From Nitrospira sp. (GTDB lineage Bacteria; Nitrospirota; Nitrospiria; Nitrospirales; Nitrospiraceae), in the NCBI GenBank assembly GCA_018242765.1, contig JAFEBH010000011.1, positions 1 through 64,000 of the forward strand: a stretch of 64,000 nucleotides of DNA, given 5' to 3'. A model generated the notes under the pieces. That model made no database searches. It was not told the DNA's origin and saw nothing but the letters and a program-made list of their open reading frames with translations. The position numbers and the translations under genes are program-made. Positions 24,637 through 33,732 of this stretch are shown piece by piece. Numbering within the stretch: position 1 is the stretch's first letter; each line of letters opens with the position of its first letter.

Positions 24637-26948
24637 TGTCTGCGCACTGGACATGTTGGCTTGGGACGGTAGTGGGAGCTGGGTGCCTCGGGTGGGGGAT
24701 CAAGGGCCTGGTGCTGGGACCGGTGATAGATGACAAGCGTCTAGAGGTGGAACGCCTCACGAGTAAGGTTGCCATGCTCACCAAGCTCACGAATCAGCCG
24801 CCGGAGGTTCGAACGGTTGAGAAGCGGGTTGAGGTGCCGGTCGAACGGGTGGTGGTGAAACGTGTTGAAGTGCCGGTCGAGAAGATCATTGAGAAGGTGG
24901 TGGAAGTGCCGATTGAAAAGGCCGTTGATCGGCCGATCGACAATCCGGAGCACCTGGCGCGGATCAAAGCGTTGGAAGGTGAGGTCGGCATGATTGCGGG
25001 GCTGCTTACGCAAATCGCTCAGCTCCAAACTACTGCTTCTCAAACTGGGGGGAGGGGTATTGAGGGGCGAGTACTGGTGCCTGTCGATAATCAGGAGCAG
25101 CTGGACCGGATCAAAGCATTAGAAGGCGAGGTAGCCGTCATCGACGATCTTCGTGTGCAGATTGCCGAGCTTCAAGCCGCGTCTGTGCAGGCCGGTAATA
25201 AGGTCGTCGAGAAGCGAGTCGAATCTCCCTCCGAACAGAGTGAGAAGGTGTTGATCGATAATCCGGAGCATCTAGCACGGATCCAGACACTAGAGGCTGA
25301 GGTGGCTGAGATTGACGTTCTTCGTGTCCAGATTGCTGAGCTTCGGGCCTTGTCCGTTCGAGCTGGGGGAAAGGGTGTCGAGGCGCGGATTGAGGCTGCC
25401 GTTGAGAAGGATGTGAGGGTGCCGGTTGACAACTCAGAGTACCTGGCACGGATCAAGGAGTTAGAAGGTGAGGTGGCCGGGATTGCCGAGCTTCGTGCGA
25501 AGATTGCTGAGCTCTGGAAGTCGTCTGTGCAGACGAGCGAGAAAGGCGTCGAGACGCAGGGGGAGCCTTCCATTGAAGAGAGTAGGGAGTTGCCGGTTAT
25601 CCAGGTGGATGAACACAAGGAGGGGCTAGACCATGCCGGGGCGGTAGAGTCGGAAGAGGGATCAGCGGACAACGAGTCGCCCGATGATCTGAAACAGATC
25701 CGGGGGATCGGGCAGGCATTAGAACGGTTCCTGCACAAACGCGGCGTCTTCTGGTTCAAGCAGATGGCGACCTGGAGCGAGGCGGACATCGACAAATTTG
25801 AGTTTCTCCTGCCCAACTTTTCGGGGCGTATCCAACGAGAAAACTGGGTACGCAGTGCGCAGGTCGAACACTACAAGAAGTATCAGCAGTGGCTGGGTGA
25901 GGGCGAGCCGCCCAATGAGAGTCCTGATCTTCCTGCACAGATCTCTCAACTCCAGGCCACGCCTTCACAGGCCGGGGAGAAGGGCGTCGAAAAGCGGATC
26001 GAGACTCTCACTGGAAAGGATAGTGATGTACGGGTTGTCCAGGTGAGTGAATGCAGAAGGGGCCTAGATCATGCCGGGGCGGTAGAGTCGGAAGAGGGAT
26101 CAGCGGACACCGAGTCGCCCGATGATCTGAAACAGATCCGGGGGGTCGGGCAGGCATTAGAACGGTTCCTGCACAAACGCGGCGTCTTCTGGTTCAAGCA
26201 GGTGGCGACCTGGAGCGAGGCGGACATCGACAAATTTGAGTTTCTCCTGCCCAACTTTTCGGGGCGTATCCAACGAGAAAACTGGGTACGCAGTGCGCAG
26301 GTCGAACACTACAAGAAGTATCAGCAGTGGCTTGGCAACGGCGAGCCTCCGCGTGCGAGCCTCGAGTTTCCCGTGAAGAAGAGTGATGCGCTCCAAGCCA
26401 CATCTTTACAGCCTGAGGAGCAAGTCGTCGAGGGACGGGTCGAAACTTCTGCTGTATCGAATGAGGAGGTGCGGATCGAGAGGACGAATGGTCTGTTGGA
26501 GGAGGAACAAGCGAGTAATGAGTCACCTGACGACCTGAAGCATATCCGCGGGGTCGGGCCGGCGTTAGAACGGTTTCTTCACAAACGGGGCGTTTTCTGG
26601 TTCAGTCAGGTGGCGACCTGGAACCAGGCGGACATCGACAAGTTCGAATTTCTCCTCCCCAACTTCGGGGGCCGTATCCAACGAGAAAACTGGGTGCGCA
26701 GTGCGCAGGTTGAGTACTACAAGAAGTATCAGCAGTGGCTTGGCGAGGGCGAACCCCCGCGTGAGAGCCTCGATCTTTCTATGCAGATTGCAGAATCCGA
26801 AACTGCGTCTTCACAGGCCAAGGAACAGGTCGCCGAGGAATGTATTGAGACTCCCGCCGAAACTCAGAGAGAGACATCAATCAACAGGGTGAGTGAACCT
26901 ACGGTAGACCTCAACCGTGCTGGTGCTGTTAAGCAGTTGGATCAGTGA
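24633..26948 (+). CDS. Membrane-anchored coiled-coil protein with helix-hairpin-helix repeats
   Basis: This 771-residue protein has a hydrophobic anchor (residues 8-30), a charged VEVPVE-rich stalk (55-100), about four coiled-coil repeats built on LARIKALEGEVA and LRVQIAELQA (100-310), then three copies of a 75-residue module near residues 350, 495 and 632. Each module has a helix-hairpin-helix start (DDLKQIRGIGQALERFL), FKQMATWSEADID and GRIQRENWVRSAQ. Similar HhH modules occur in many bacterial proteins fused to other domains. The function is unknown; an HhH fold suggests DNA or protein binding, odd for a membrane-anchored protein. It is co-translated with the OmpA-like gene. Confidence 0.75.
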   Translation: MMSAHWTCWLGTVVGAGCLGWGIKGLVLGPVIDDKRLEVERLTSKVAMLTKLTNQPPEVRTVEKRVEVPVERVVVKRVEVPVEKIIEKVVEVPIEKAVDRPIDNPEHLARIKALEGEVGMIAGLLTQIAQLQTTASQTGGRGIEGRVLVPVDNQEQLDRIKALEGEVAVIDDLRVQIAELQAASVQAGNKVVEKRVESPSEQSEKVLIDNPEHLARIQTLEAEVAEIDVLRVQIAELRALSVRAGGKGVEARIEAAVEKDVRVPVDNSEYLARIKELEGEVAGIAELRAKIAELWKSSVQTSEKGVETQGEPSIEESRELPVIQVDEHKEGLDHAGAVESEEGSADNESPDDLKQIRGIGQALERFLHKRGVFWFKQMATWSEADIDKFEFLLPNFSGRIQRENWVRSAQVEHYKKYQQWLGEGEPPNESPDLPAQISQLQATPSQAGEKGVEKRIETLTGKDSDVRVVQVSECRRGLDHAGAVESEEGSADTESPDDLKQIRGVGQALERFLHKRGVFWFKQVATWSEADIDKFEFLLPNFSGRIQRENWVRSAQVEHYKKYQQWLGNGEPPRASLEFPVKKSDALQATSLQPEEQVVEGRVETSAVSNEEVRIERTNGLLEEEQASNESPDDLKHIRGVGPALERFLHKRGVFWFSQVATWNQADIDKFEFLLPNFGGRIQRENWVRSAQVEYYKKYQQWLGEGEPPRESLDLSMQIAESETASSQAKEQVAEECIETPAETQRETSINRVSEPTVDLNRAGAVKQLDQ
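25633..25894 (+). repeat. Near-identical tandem repeat, HhH unit 1
   Basis: These bases recur almost unchanged at 26071-26332, an offset of 438 bases (146 codons). The DNA-level identity indicates a recent duplication or continuing gene conversion. Confidence 0.85.
26071..26332 (+). repeat. Near-identical tandem repeat, HhH unit 2
   Basis: This is the second copy of 25633-25894, with only scattered substitutions. Confidence 0.85.
26530..26747 (+). repeat. HhH unit 3 (pairs with unit 4)
   Basis: This unit closely matches 26971-27188 at an offset of 441 bases (147 codons), so units 3 and 4 form a second duplicated pair. Confidence 0.8.
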
Positions 26949-27224
26949 CAAGCCGGCAGAGTATCGCTCGATGATTTGAAACACATCCGCAGGGTCGGGC
27001 CGGCGTTAGAACGGTTTCTTCACAAACGGGGCGTTTTCTGGTTCAGTCAGGTGGCGACCTGGAACCAGGCGGACATCGACAAATTCGAGTTCCTTCTCCC
27101 CAACTTTGGCGGGCGCATCCAACGGGAAAACTGGGTGTACAGCGCGCAGGTAGAGTACTACAGGAAGTATCAGCAGTGGCTCGGTGACGGCGAGCCCCCA
27201 AGTACCACGCCGGAGATGCACTAG
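26949..27224 (+). pseudogene. Fourth HhH unit cut off by in-frame TGA
   Basis: After the TGA at 26946-26948 the same reading frame continues for 91 codons and encodes a complete fourth HhH module (DDLKHIRRVGPALERFLHK onward). Spacing to the previous module matches the other inter-module linkers, so the stop looks like a single nonsense change inside a once four-unit gene. An ATG at 26976 exists but lacks a ribosome site. Readthrough or sequence error are alternatives. Confidence 0.7.
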
Positions 27225-27330
27225 CAGTCCCACCTGTCGGTCTCCTCACCGAGGGAGTCACGTGAAGTTGGTTCGTACAGCAGTTCCACACGTCGGTTGA
27301 TAATAATCAGACGTTTCAGCAGACTCCACC

Positions 27331-27555
27331 GTGGCTGGACTCGTCGAACGTATCACAGTCAACCTCAAGCAATGTGGTGGACGCTCCCGTGTTCGGGGGA
27401 TGCGTATCCGCGTCGACGACGTATTGGATTTGCTCGCCGCCGGCCTCTCACAACAACAAGTCCTTGAAGAATTACCTGATCTCGAGGCTGAAGATATTTC
27501 AGCCTGCCGGAAGTTCGCCAGCAGTCGGCTCAATCATCCCATTCTTGCTGCGTGA
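27331..27555 (+). CDS. DUF433 family protein, orphan antitoxin-like
   Basis: This 74-residue protein matches DUF433: an N-terminal RITVNLKQCGGRSRVRGMRI strand region, then a winged-helix part (VLDLLAAGLSQQQVLEELPDL) and EDISACRKFAS. DUF433 proteins usually precede a DUF5615 PIN-like toxin; nothing resembling that toxin follows here. The GTG start is uncertain and has no clear ribosome site. Confidence 0.65.
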   Translation: MAGLVERITVNLKQCGGRSRVRGMRIRVDDVLDLLAAGLSQQQVLEELPDLEAEDISACRKFASSRLNHPILAA

Positions 27556-27767
27556 AGATCAGAGGGATTCGAGCGAGTGCTCATAATTTGAGTGTGCAGG
27601 ATAAAGGGCGTCTACACGTCCAATGTGTGTCATGGCTACGTTGCCTCGTCACACTGCCGGTCGGTCGGTTTGACTCCCCGAAAACCCTTGTGATAGCGTA
27701 AGATTCCTGTGTGTGAGAGATTCGAAACGCTGTCACAACCACTTAATCAAGGTGGTGAGGAGTTTGT

Positions 27768-28490
27768 ATGAAATTCGTCTGTCTGAACTGTGAAACCTAT
27801 ATGAGTCTCGAGAAGGTCGAGAAACCGCAGGAAGGTTCCCTCGGTGTCTTCTTTGCCTGCCCGTCGTGCAACGCGAAGTTCTCGATGGTGACGAACGCCG
27901 GCGAGACGAACATGATGAATTCCCTCGGCCTGAAGCTCGGCGCGAAGGCTGAGCCGGCGGCTTCCATGGAAGGGTTGCAGAGTCTGGCAGGAAATGGCCA
28001 AGGGGCTCCCGCTCCAAAGCCCAGTTCTGCAGAGCCAGCGGTCGCTGCTACGGCGGCTTCGCCGGCGAAGGCTCCTGAGAAAGCGAGTGGCTGTCCATTC
28101 TCCGCGATGGTAGCGGAAATGGGCCTGACCAACTCCGGTAAGCCTGCGAACGGTGGGCCCTCTGAGTTCACCTGGACGTCTGATGCGAAGGAGAAACTGG
28201 ATCGGTTGCCTGCGTTCGTGAAGCCGATGGTGCAAGCGAGTGTCGAGGGCTATGCACGCAAGCAGGGCTTTAAGAGCATCACGTTGCAGGTCATGGATGA
28301 CTCCAAGAATTATTCCCCTGAAGGTATGACCTGGTCACGCGAAGCCGAACAGCGGTTGGAGAACATCCCTGATTTCATCCGTCCCATGGCCCGCAAAGAA
28401 GTGGAGCGGATGGCCAAGGAACGTGGGTTGGCGACCATCACGGCACAGGTGATGGATGATGCCAAAGACAAGTTTATGAAGTTTATGTAA
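27768..28490 (+). CDS. Zinc-ribbon protein with two PCP_red domains
   Basis: In this 240-residue protein, residues 5-40 form a zinc-ribbon-like site with CLNC and CPSC. An Ala/Pro-rich linker follows. Residues 135-185 and 190-240 are two PCP_red domains, the small C-terminal module of light-independent protochlorophyllide reductase BchB; each starts with FTWTSDAKEKLDRLPAFVK-like sequence and ends with a short DD-containing segment. No BchLNB catalytic parts or other chlorophyll genes are nearby. The function is unknown. A terminator hairpin follows, so it is probably monocistronic. Confidence 0.75.
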   Translation: MKFVCLNCETYMSLEKVEKPQEGSLGVFFACPSCNAKFSMVTNAGETNMMNSLGLKLGAKAEPAASMEGLQSLAGNGQGAPAPKPSSAEPAVAATAASPAKAPEKASGCPFSAMVAEMGLTNSGKPANGGPSEFTWTSDAKEKLDRLPAFVKPMVQASVEGYARKQGFKSITLQVMDDSKNYSPEGMTWSREAEQRLENIPDFIRPMARKEVERMAKERGLATITAQVMDDAKDKFMKFM

Positions 28491-28515
28491 GCACGGTCTC
28501 GTTCTCTTGGGAAGC

Positions 28516-28553
28516 GAAAGGCCTATCCGGCCATCTGGGTGGGCCTTTCCCCT
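28516..28553 (+). terminator. Hairpin after PCP_red gene
   Basis: An 8-bp stem (GAAAGGCC 28516-28523, GGCCTTTC 28542-28549) with an 18-base loop stands 25 bases after the stop codon. A T-tract is lacking. Confidence 0.5.
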
Positions 28554-28585
28554 ATGCGCGGTCACTCGGTCGACGGTTCGATGGC

Positions 28586-29341
28586 ATGAAGTGGTGGGCT
28601 GCTCTGCTATCTGTTCTGGTACTGGTGAGTACACCGTCTTTCTTGGGTGCCGACGTGCGCACCCAACTCTCTTCTGAACATCATCCGATCCTCGCTCCAG
28701 CAGAGCAGCGCCACGAAACCCATCGTGACGCTGGTGGTGGCAGTTGGGAGGGATCAGACCAAGGGATCGCCTATTCCGAGTTCAATCATAGATTCGCCGG
28801 GTTGTTCGTCCTGCTGTTTGGCCTGGCGGAGTTAGGGCATGCGCTGCGGTACCAGTTGCCTGTCTGGACCCGTCTGGTGCTGCCAGGTGCGCTTGGAGTC
28901 CTCGGGACCTATTTACTGATTTGGAGCGACCATGAGGCCTGGCCGATCGGGTCGCTCAGCTTTATCCAAACCTTCTCCGGACAAGATCCAGAGATCATTC
29001 AACATAAATTCTATGGGGTGTTTAGTGCGACTGCCGCAGTCAGTGAGACGATTCGCCGTATCGGGTTGGCACGGCACCCGGCTTGGGCTGTCCCCCTGGT
29101 GTTTCTCGGCCTCGCAGGAGCCGTGCTCCTCTTTGTCCACTCCCATGGGAACCATCCAGCGAATCACACTATCGAATTACACCATGCTCTTCTCGGCACG
29201 GTCAGTATCGGCGCAGCGATTTCAAGTGCCATGGTCGCATGGGTTTCCGGCACCTCGGCGCAGACGATGAAACGCTGGGAAGCGGCATGGGCTGGATGTG
29301 TCATTGTCATCGGAATTCAACTGCTTTTGTATTTTGAATGA
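28586..29341 (+). CDS. Histidine-rich integral membrane protein
   Basis: I do not recognise the family of this 251-residue protein. It opens with a signal-like helix (MKWWAALLSVLVLVSTPS), a polar His-rich segment (SEHHPILAPAEQRHETH), then about six membrane helices. Histidines occur at membrane edges (FNHRFAG, ELGHAL, VHSHGNHPANH, ELHHALLG), which could bind metal or heme, somewhat like copper-resistance or cytochrome-b-type membrane proteins. That is only a suggestion. It lies alone between a terminator and yebC. Confidence 0.7.
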   Translation: MKWWAALLSVLVLVSTPSFLGADVRTQLSSEHHPILAPAEQRHETHRDAGGGSWEGSDQGIAYSEFNHRFAGLFVLLFGLAELGHALRYQLPVWTRLVLPGALGVLGTYLLIWSDHEAWPIGSLSFIQTFSGQDPEIIQHKFYGVFSATAAVSETIRRIGLARHPAWAVPLVFLGLAGAVLLFVHSHGNHPANHTIELHHALLGTVSIGAAISSAMVAWVSGTSAQTMKRWEAAWAGCVIVIGIQLLLYFE

Positions 29342-29559
29342 CCACCATGTGGTGTAGCCATATGTAGTGGTCCTCTCCTCTGCCCAACCTCCCGCCGCGT
29401 GTGGATTCTGAATAGCGACTGTTCGTCCTTCCTCAGAGATCTGTGCGATTTGACACCTTTCCGAAGCCTGTGCTACCTGTAGCCGTTCACAAGTCATTCG
29501 TGCTCTATCATAGATCTCTAACCGGCCTTGAGCGCATGGCTGGATAGAGGAGGACACAC

Positions 29560-30318
29560 ATGGGTGGACATAGTCATTGGGCTACGATCAAGCGGCACAA
29601 AGGGGCTCAGGACGCCAAGCGTGGAAAGATTTTTACCCGAATTATTCGTGAGGTGACGATCGCCGCCCGTTCGGGGGGGGATCCGGATGGGAATCCACGG
29701 CTTCGCCTGGCCATCGCCAAGGCGAAAGAAGCCAACATGCCCGGTGATACCTTGAAGAAAGCGATTCAGCGTGGTACAGGGGAGCTGCCCGGCGTGACCT
29801 ATGAAGAGTTTTCGCTGGAAGGCTATGGGCCTGGAGGAACAGCGCTTCTCCTGGACATTACGAGCGATAATCGGAATCGGACCGTTGCGGAGATCCGGAG
29901 TCTGTTGACCAAGAATCATGGCAACATGGCTGAGGCTGGTGCCGTCGCCTGGCAGTTTCACAAGAAAGGGCTCCTGACGATCGAACCGGGGAAAATTGAT
30001 GAGGATACGTTGTTGTCCTTGGCCTTAGATGCCGGAGCAGAAGACGTGAAAACCGGTGAGAAAGCGATCGAGATCATCACCGGGCCGCAAGAATTTGAAG
30101 CCGTCAAAAAAACGCTGGCCGACGCGAAAATTGAGACCACACTGGCGGAAGTCACATATGTTCCGCAGAATACCATTCGATTGGAAGAAAAGGCCGCCGA
30201 GCAGATGCTGAAGCTCATGGAAATCTTGGACGAGCATGACGACGTGCAAAAGGTTCATGCCAACTTCGATATTCCGGATGACGTCATGGAGAAAGTGGCC
30301 GCGACGGCGGCAGGCTGA
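29560..30318 (+). CDS. yebC: YebC/PmpR-family protein
   Basis: This 252-residue protein opens MGGHSHWATIKRHKGAQDAK, the family signature, and contains the YGPGGTALLLDITSDNRNRT core. Start selection is clear (GAGGAGG upstream). YebC members act as DNA-binding regulators or, by recent work, as factors relieving ribosome stalling at proline stretches. It sits upstream of ruvA as in many bacteria, although ruvC, often in between, is absent. Confidence 0.93.
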   Translation: MGGHSHWATIKRHKGAQDAKRGKIFTRIIREVTIAARSGGDPDGNPRLRLAIAKAKEANMPGDTLKKAIQRGTGELPGVTYEEFSLEGYGPGGTALLLDITSDNRNRTVAEIRSLLTKNHGNMAEAGAVAWQFHKKGLLTIEPGKIDEDTLLSLALDAGAEDVKTGEKAIEIITGPQEFEAVKKTLADAKIETTLAEVTYVPQNTIRLEEKAAEQMLKLMEILDEHDDVQKVHANFDIPDDVMEKVAATAAG

Positions 30319-30366
30319 TTCTCCAGGAATGCTCATATGGTCCTTGTCCTCGGATAGCAAGATGAG

Positions 30367-30975
30367 ATGATCGCCTTTCTCACGGGGCGGTTGGCCGTCA
30401 AAGCGCCTACCCATCTGACGATTGATGTGCAGGGGGTCGGGTACGAAGTTCATATCCCCCTCAGTACCTATTATTCGCTTCCGAACCTCGACGACAATAC
30501 GGCGCTGCACATCCACACGCATCTGCGGGAGGATGCGATCCAGCTGTTCGGCTTTTTCTCGAAGAACGAGAAAGAGGCGTTTTTGCTGTTGACCAGCGTC
30601 TCCGGAATCGGACCCAAGCTGGCACTCAGCGTGCTGTCGAGTTTATCGGTCACAGACTTGGTTCATGCGATTCAGACTACGGATGTCGAGAAGCTGGAGA
30701 CGGTGCCAGGAATCGGCAAGAAGTCGGCCGGTCGTCTTGCACTTGAGCTCAAAGACAAGGTCGGCAAGATCCAAGGTATCCACCCCCATTCGGCCGCAGC
30801 AGAACCTGCGGAATTCGATAATCTCTTCGAGGATGCGTTGTCCGCTCTGGTACACTTGGGCTATCGCGCTCAAGATGCCAAAGAAGCCCTCAAGCGGGTG
30901 ACAAAGGCTGCCTCAGGCTCTCTGGCGCTGAAGGAGCTTATTCGAGAAGGGCTCAAAGAACTAGCAAGGGGGTAG
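30367..30975 (+). CDS. ruvA: Holliday junction DNA helicase subunit RuvA
   Basis: RuvA binds four-way junctions and recruits RuvB. The 202-residue protein has an N-terminal OB fold, two helix-hairpin-helix motifs (VSGIGPKLALSVLSSL and VPGIGKKSAGRLALEL), an acidic linker and the C-terminal RuvB-contact domain (DALSALVHLGYRAQDAKEAL). It lies 48 bases after yebC; ruvB is separated from it by one inserted small gene. Confidence 0.95.
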   Translation: MIAFLTGRLAVKAPTHLTIDVQGVGYEVHIPLSTYYSLPNLDDNTALHIHTHLREDAIQLFGFFSKNEKEAFLLLTSVSGIGPKLALSVLSSLSVTDLVHAIQTTDVEKLETVPGIGKKSAGRLALELKDKVGKIQGIHPHSAAAEPAEFDNLFEDALSALVHLGYRAQDAKEALKRVTKAASGSLALKELIREGLKELARG

Positions 30976-30980
30976 CATAC

Positions 30981-31472
30981 ATGGTATCAGTTTGTGCGGG
31001 GAGTACTGCCAGGCTCATCTTGTACTGTGCGGCGATGGGGACGTTGTTCAGTTCCCTCTCTCCATCTGTGAGCCTGGCGGAGGAATCCTCGGAGCCGAAA
31101 AGCATCCGGATGACATGCGGAAAATGTCCGGAAGGCTATGCGACGACCGGTGTGACGCAATCGCAAGACATTTGCAAAGATAACGATGGGACGCTTGTGC
31201 AATGCGTGCCACTCGGGGCGAATATGCTGGGGGTGTGTGGGACGTGCCCTGAAGGGTATGCACAGATCGGCAGTTCCTCGGTTCCCGCGCGTTGTGGGAG
31301 TAGTGATGGGGGGCGGCTGACCCAGTGCCAGTTGCGGAAAATGGAGATGACGTTCCCGGACGCCTCTCAGGGATACAAAACATGCCCTCCGGATTGTGGC
31401 AGTACAGCCCAACCTGGTCAGGGGGCTCTGCCGCCACCCCCACAGTACCAACAGATGCCAAGTCCCAAGTAG
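30981..31472 (+). CDS. Cys-rich secreted protein between ruvA and ruvB
   Basis: This 163-residue protein starts at an ATG with AAGGGGG a few bases upstream. A signal peptide runs to about residue 33 (VSLAEES). Two repeats follow, each with CGxCPEGYA, a further Cys near its middle and a closing QC: residues 46-75 and 85-116. The C-terminus has two more Cys and is proline-rich. The Cys pattern suggests disulfides or metal binding outside the cytoplasm, a surprising neighbour for recombination genes. Family and function are unknown. Confidence 0.7.
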   Translation: MVSVCAGSTARLILYCAAMGTLFSSLSPSVSLAEESSEPKSIRMTCGKCPEGYATTGVTQSQDICKDNDGTLVQCVPLGANMLGVCGTCPEGYAQIGSSSVPARCGSSDGGRLTQCQLRKMEMTFPDASQGYKTCPPDCGSTAQPGQGALPPPPQYQQMPSPK

Positions 31473-31488
31473 CAATCGATATTCGGCT

Positions 31489-32493
31489 ATGACTGAACGC
31501 CTTGTCACCAACCACGCAACGGACGAGGAGCGAGGCCTGGAGCATGTTCTCCGGCCCCAGACGCTTGAGGAGTATATCGGTCAAGAAAAGATGAAGGAGT
31601 CGCTTCGGATTTGTATCGAGGCGGCGAGGCAGCGAGGAGAATCGCTTGACCACGCCATCTTTTACGGCCCACCTGGTCTTGGCAAAACGACTATTGCACA
31701 TATCATTGCACGAGAAATGGGCGCGGCATTGAGGTCAACCTCGGGATTGGTCCTTGCTCATGCCGGCGATCTTGCCGCAGTGCTCACGAATCTTCAAGAA
31801 CATGATGTGTTGTTCATCGATGAAATCCATCGACTTCCTGCCTCCGTGGAGGAGGCGCTCTATCCGGCGATGGAGGATTTCCAGCTGGACCTGGTTGTCG
31901 GGCAAGGACCAGCGACCAGGACCGTGAAACTCGATCTGCCGCCGTTTACGCTGGTGGGAGCGACGACGAGGGCCGGATCTCTCACCTCCCCGCTCCGCGA
32001 TCGCTTTGGCTTGGTCTATCGGCTGGAGTTCTACGAACCGTCCGAGTTGGAGGCTATTGTCGTGAGATCAGCGGGTGTCCTGGGGGTCGGGATCAATCGC
32101 GGTGGGGCGACGGAAATCTCACGACGGGCGCGAGGGACGCCACGGATTGTCAATCGGCTCATCAAACGCATCAGAGACTACGCCCAGATCAAGGCCGATG
32201 GGCATATCACTCAGCAGGTTGCTCAGGAAGGGTTGGCTTGGCTCGGGATCGACGAGGCAGGGTTCGACGACATGGATCGCAAAGTGCTCCTGACTATTAT
32301 CGAGAAATTTAACGGTGGACCGGTTGGAGTTGAGTCTCTAGCCGCCGCTGTCCAAGAGGATAAGGGTACAATCGAGGATGTGTATGAGCCCTATCTCATC
32401 CAGGCAGGGTTCCTAGATCGTACCGGACGTGGTCGTCAGGTGACGAAGTTGGCGTACGACCATTTCAAGCGGCATTCCCACTTGCTGATGTAG
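31489..32493 (+). CDS. ruvB: Holliday junction DNA helicase subunit RuvB
   Basis: RuvB is the AAA+ motor of branch migration. It has 334 residues from the ATG at 31489, the family-typical start ([15 protein letters not shown]). Walker A is GPPGLGKTT, Walker B FIDEIHR, the sensor/arginine-finger region [17 protein letters not shown], and the C-terminal winged helix ends [12 protein letters not shown]. An in-frame ATG at 31396 would overlap the upstream gene and is not needed. Confidence 0.95.
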   Translation: MTERLVTNHATDEERGLEHVLRPQTLEEYIGQEKMKESLRICIEAARQRGESLDHAIFYGPPGLGKTTIAHIIAREMGAALRSTSGLVLAHAGDLAAVLTNLQEHDVLFIDEIHRLPASVEEALYPAMEDFQLDLVVGQGPATRTVKLDLPPFTLVGATTRAGSLTSPLRDRFGLVYRLEFYEPSELEAIVVRSAGVLGVGINRGGATEISRRARGTPRIVNRLIKRIRDYAQIKADGHITQQVAQEGLAWLGIDEAGFDDMDRKVLLTIIEKFNGGPVGVESLAAAVQEDKGTIEDVYEPYLIQAGFLDRTGRGRQVTKLAYDHFKRHSHLLM

Positions 32494-32653
32494 GCCTGCA
32501 CATTTCACTCTGTCGGGCGCTGCCCGCAGACACGAGCTGTTCTTGCAATAGTTTCCACCGATCCTGTAGAATTCCCCACTTGTCTCCTGATGGTCCCCGT
32601 CCCTCAACGGGATGAAGCCCTCCTGTAAACGGGTGTTTGAAACGAGACGCCGT

Positions 32654-33730
32654 ATGCCCAAGGACATGTCAGAATACCGTAAGGAAATCGATAGGATCGA
32701 TGACGAAATCATTCGGCTTCTCAATGAACGCTCAAAGAGCGTCATCGAAATCGGACGGCTCAAAAAAGAGAAGGATGCCGCCGCCAACCTCCACACCGCC
32801 GGTCGAGAAGCTGAAATCATCCAACGGCTTACCAAGCTCAATACCGGTCCGTTCCCCAGCGAGGCTATTCGGTCTGTCTATCGAGAAATCATGTCGGCCT
32901 CCCTGTCGCTTGAAGCTCCGCAGAAGGTGGCCTATCTCGGGCCGAGGGCGACCTTTACCCATATGGCCTGCATGCAGAAATTCGGTTCGTCCGTCCAGTA
33001 TGTACCCGTCCAGAGTATTAAAGAGGTCTTCAACGAAGTGGAGCGGGGTCGGGCTAATTTTGGGGTGGTGCCGATCGAGAACACGACAGAAGGGGTGGTG
33101 AATCACACTCTTGACATGTTTATCGATTCCAACCTGCTGATTTACGGAGAGATTCTCCAAGAGGTCTCCCACCATCTGTTGTCAAAGTCGGGACTTATGG
33201 AAGAGGTGAAGAAGATTCAGTCACATCCGCATGCGCTGGCGCAGTGTCGGAACTGGCTGGAGACCAATCTGCCCCATGTTCCAACGGTGGAGGTGGCGAG
33301 TACGGCCCGAGCAGCCGAGATGTGCGTCGATGACCCGGCATCCGCCGCCATCGCGTCCGAGTTGGCCGGTCAGCTCTATGGTCTAAAAGTAATTAGGGCC
33401 AGAATCGAAGACAACCTGAATAACTTTACCCGTTTCCTGGTGCTTTCGCAAAAACCGTCGGAACAGACGGGGAAAGATAAGACGTCGTTGATGTTGTCGG
33501 TGAAGGATAAAGTCGGGGCCCTCTACGATCTGCTTCGTCCGTTCGCCTCCTATGGCATTAGCATGACAAAGATCGAGTCGCGTCCCTCGCAGCGCAAGGC
33601 GTGGGAATATATCTTCTTTGTGGATGTCGAGGGACACATCAGTGACGATCGGGTTAACAAGGCCGTAGAAGAAGTGAAGGCGCGCTGTCTCTTCATGAAG
33701 ATTTTGGGTTCTTATCCGGCCCATGGCTGA
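32654..33730 (+). CDS. pheA: Chorismate mutase / prephenate dehydratase (P-protein)
   Basis: The bifunctional enzyme converts chorismate to prephenate and then phenylpyruvate. From the ATG at 32654 it has 358 residues (32666 is an alternative start). The AroQ mutase domain (5-85) opens YRKEIDRIDDEIIRLLNERS. The dehydratase domain (90-270) has YLGPRATFTHMAC and PIENTTEGVVNHT. The ACT domain (about 280-358) has the phenylalanine-binding ESRPSQRKAWEY, so feedback inhibition is likely. It heads the aromatic run pheA-hisC-aroF-tyrA-aroA. Confidence 0.94.
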   Translation: MPKDMSEYRKEIDRIDDEIIRLLNERSKSVIEIGRLKKEKDAAANLHTAGREAEIIQRLTKLNTGPFPSEAIRSVYREIMSASLSLEAPQKVAYLGPRATFTHMACMQKFGSSVQYVPVQSIKEVFNEVERGRANFGVVPIENTTEGVVNHTLDMFIDSNLLIYGEILQEVSHHLLSKSGLMEEVKKIQSHPHALAQCRNWLETNLPHVPTVEVASTARAAEMCVDDPASAAIASELAGQLYGLKVIRARIEDNLNNFTRFLVLSQKPSEQTGKDKTSLMLSVKDKVGALYDLLRPFASYGISMTKIESRPSQRKAWEYIFFVDVEGHISDDRVNKAVEEVKARCLFMKILGSYPAHG

Positions 33731-33732
33731 TT

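Noticed and set aside
24633-27224. Tandem repeats as a CRISPR array
   Set aside because: Units are 438-441 bases and protein-coding in frame; no short regularly spaced repeats with unique spacers occur in the window.
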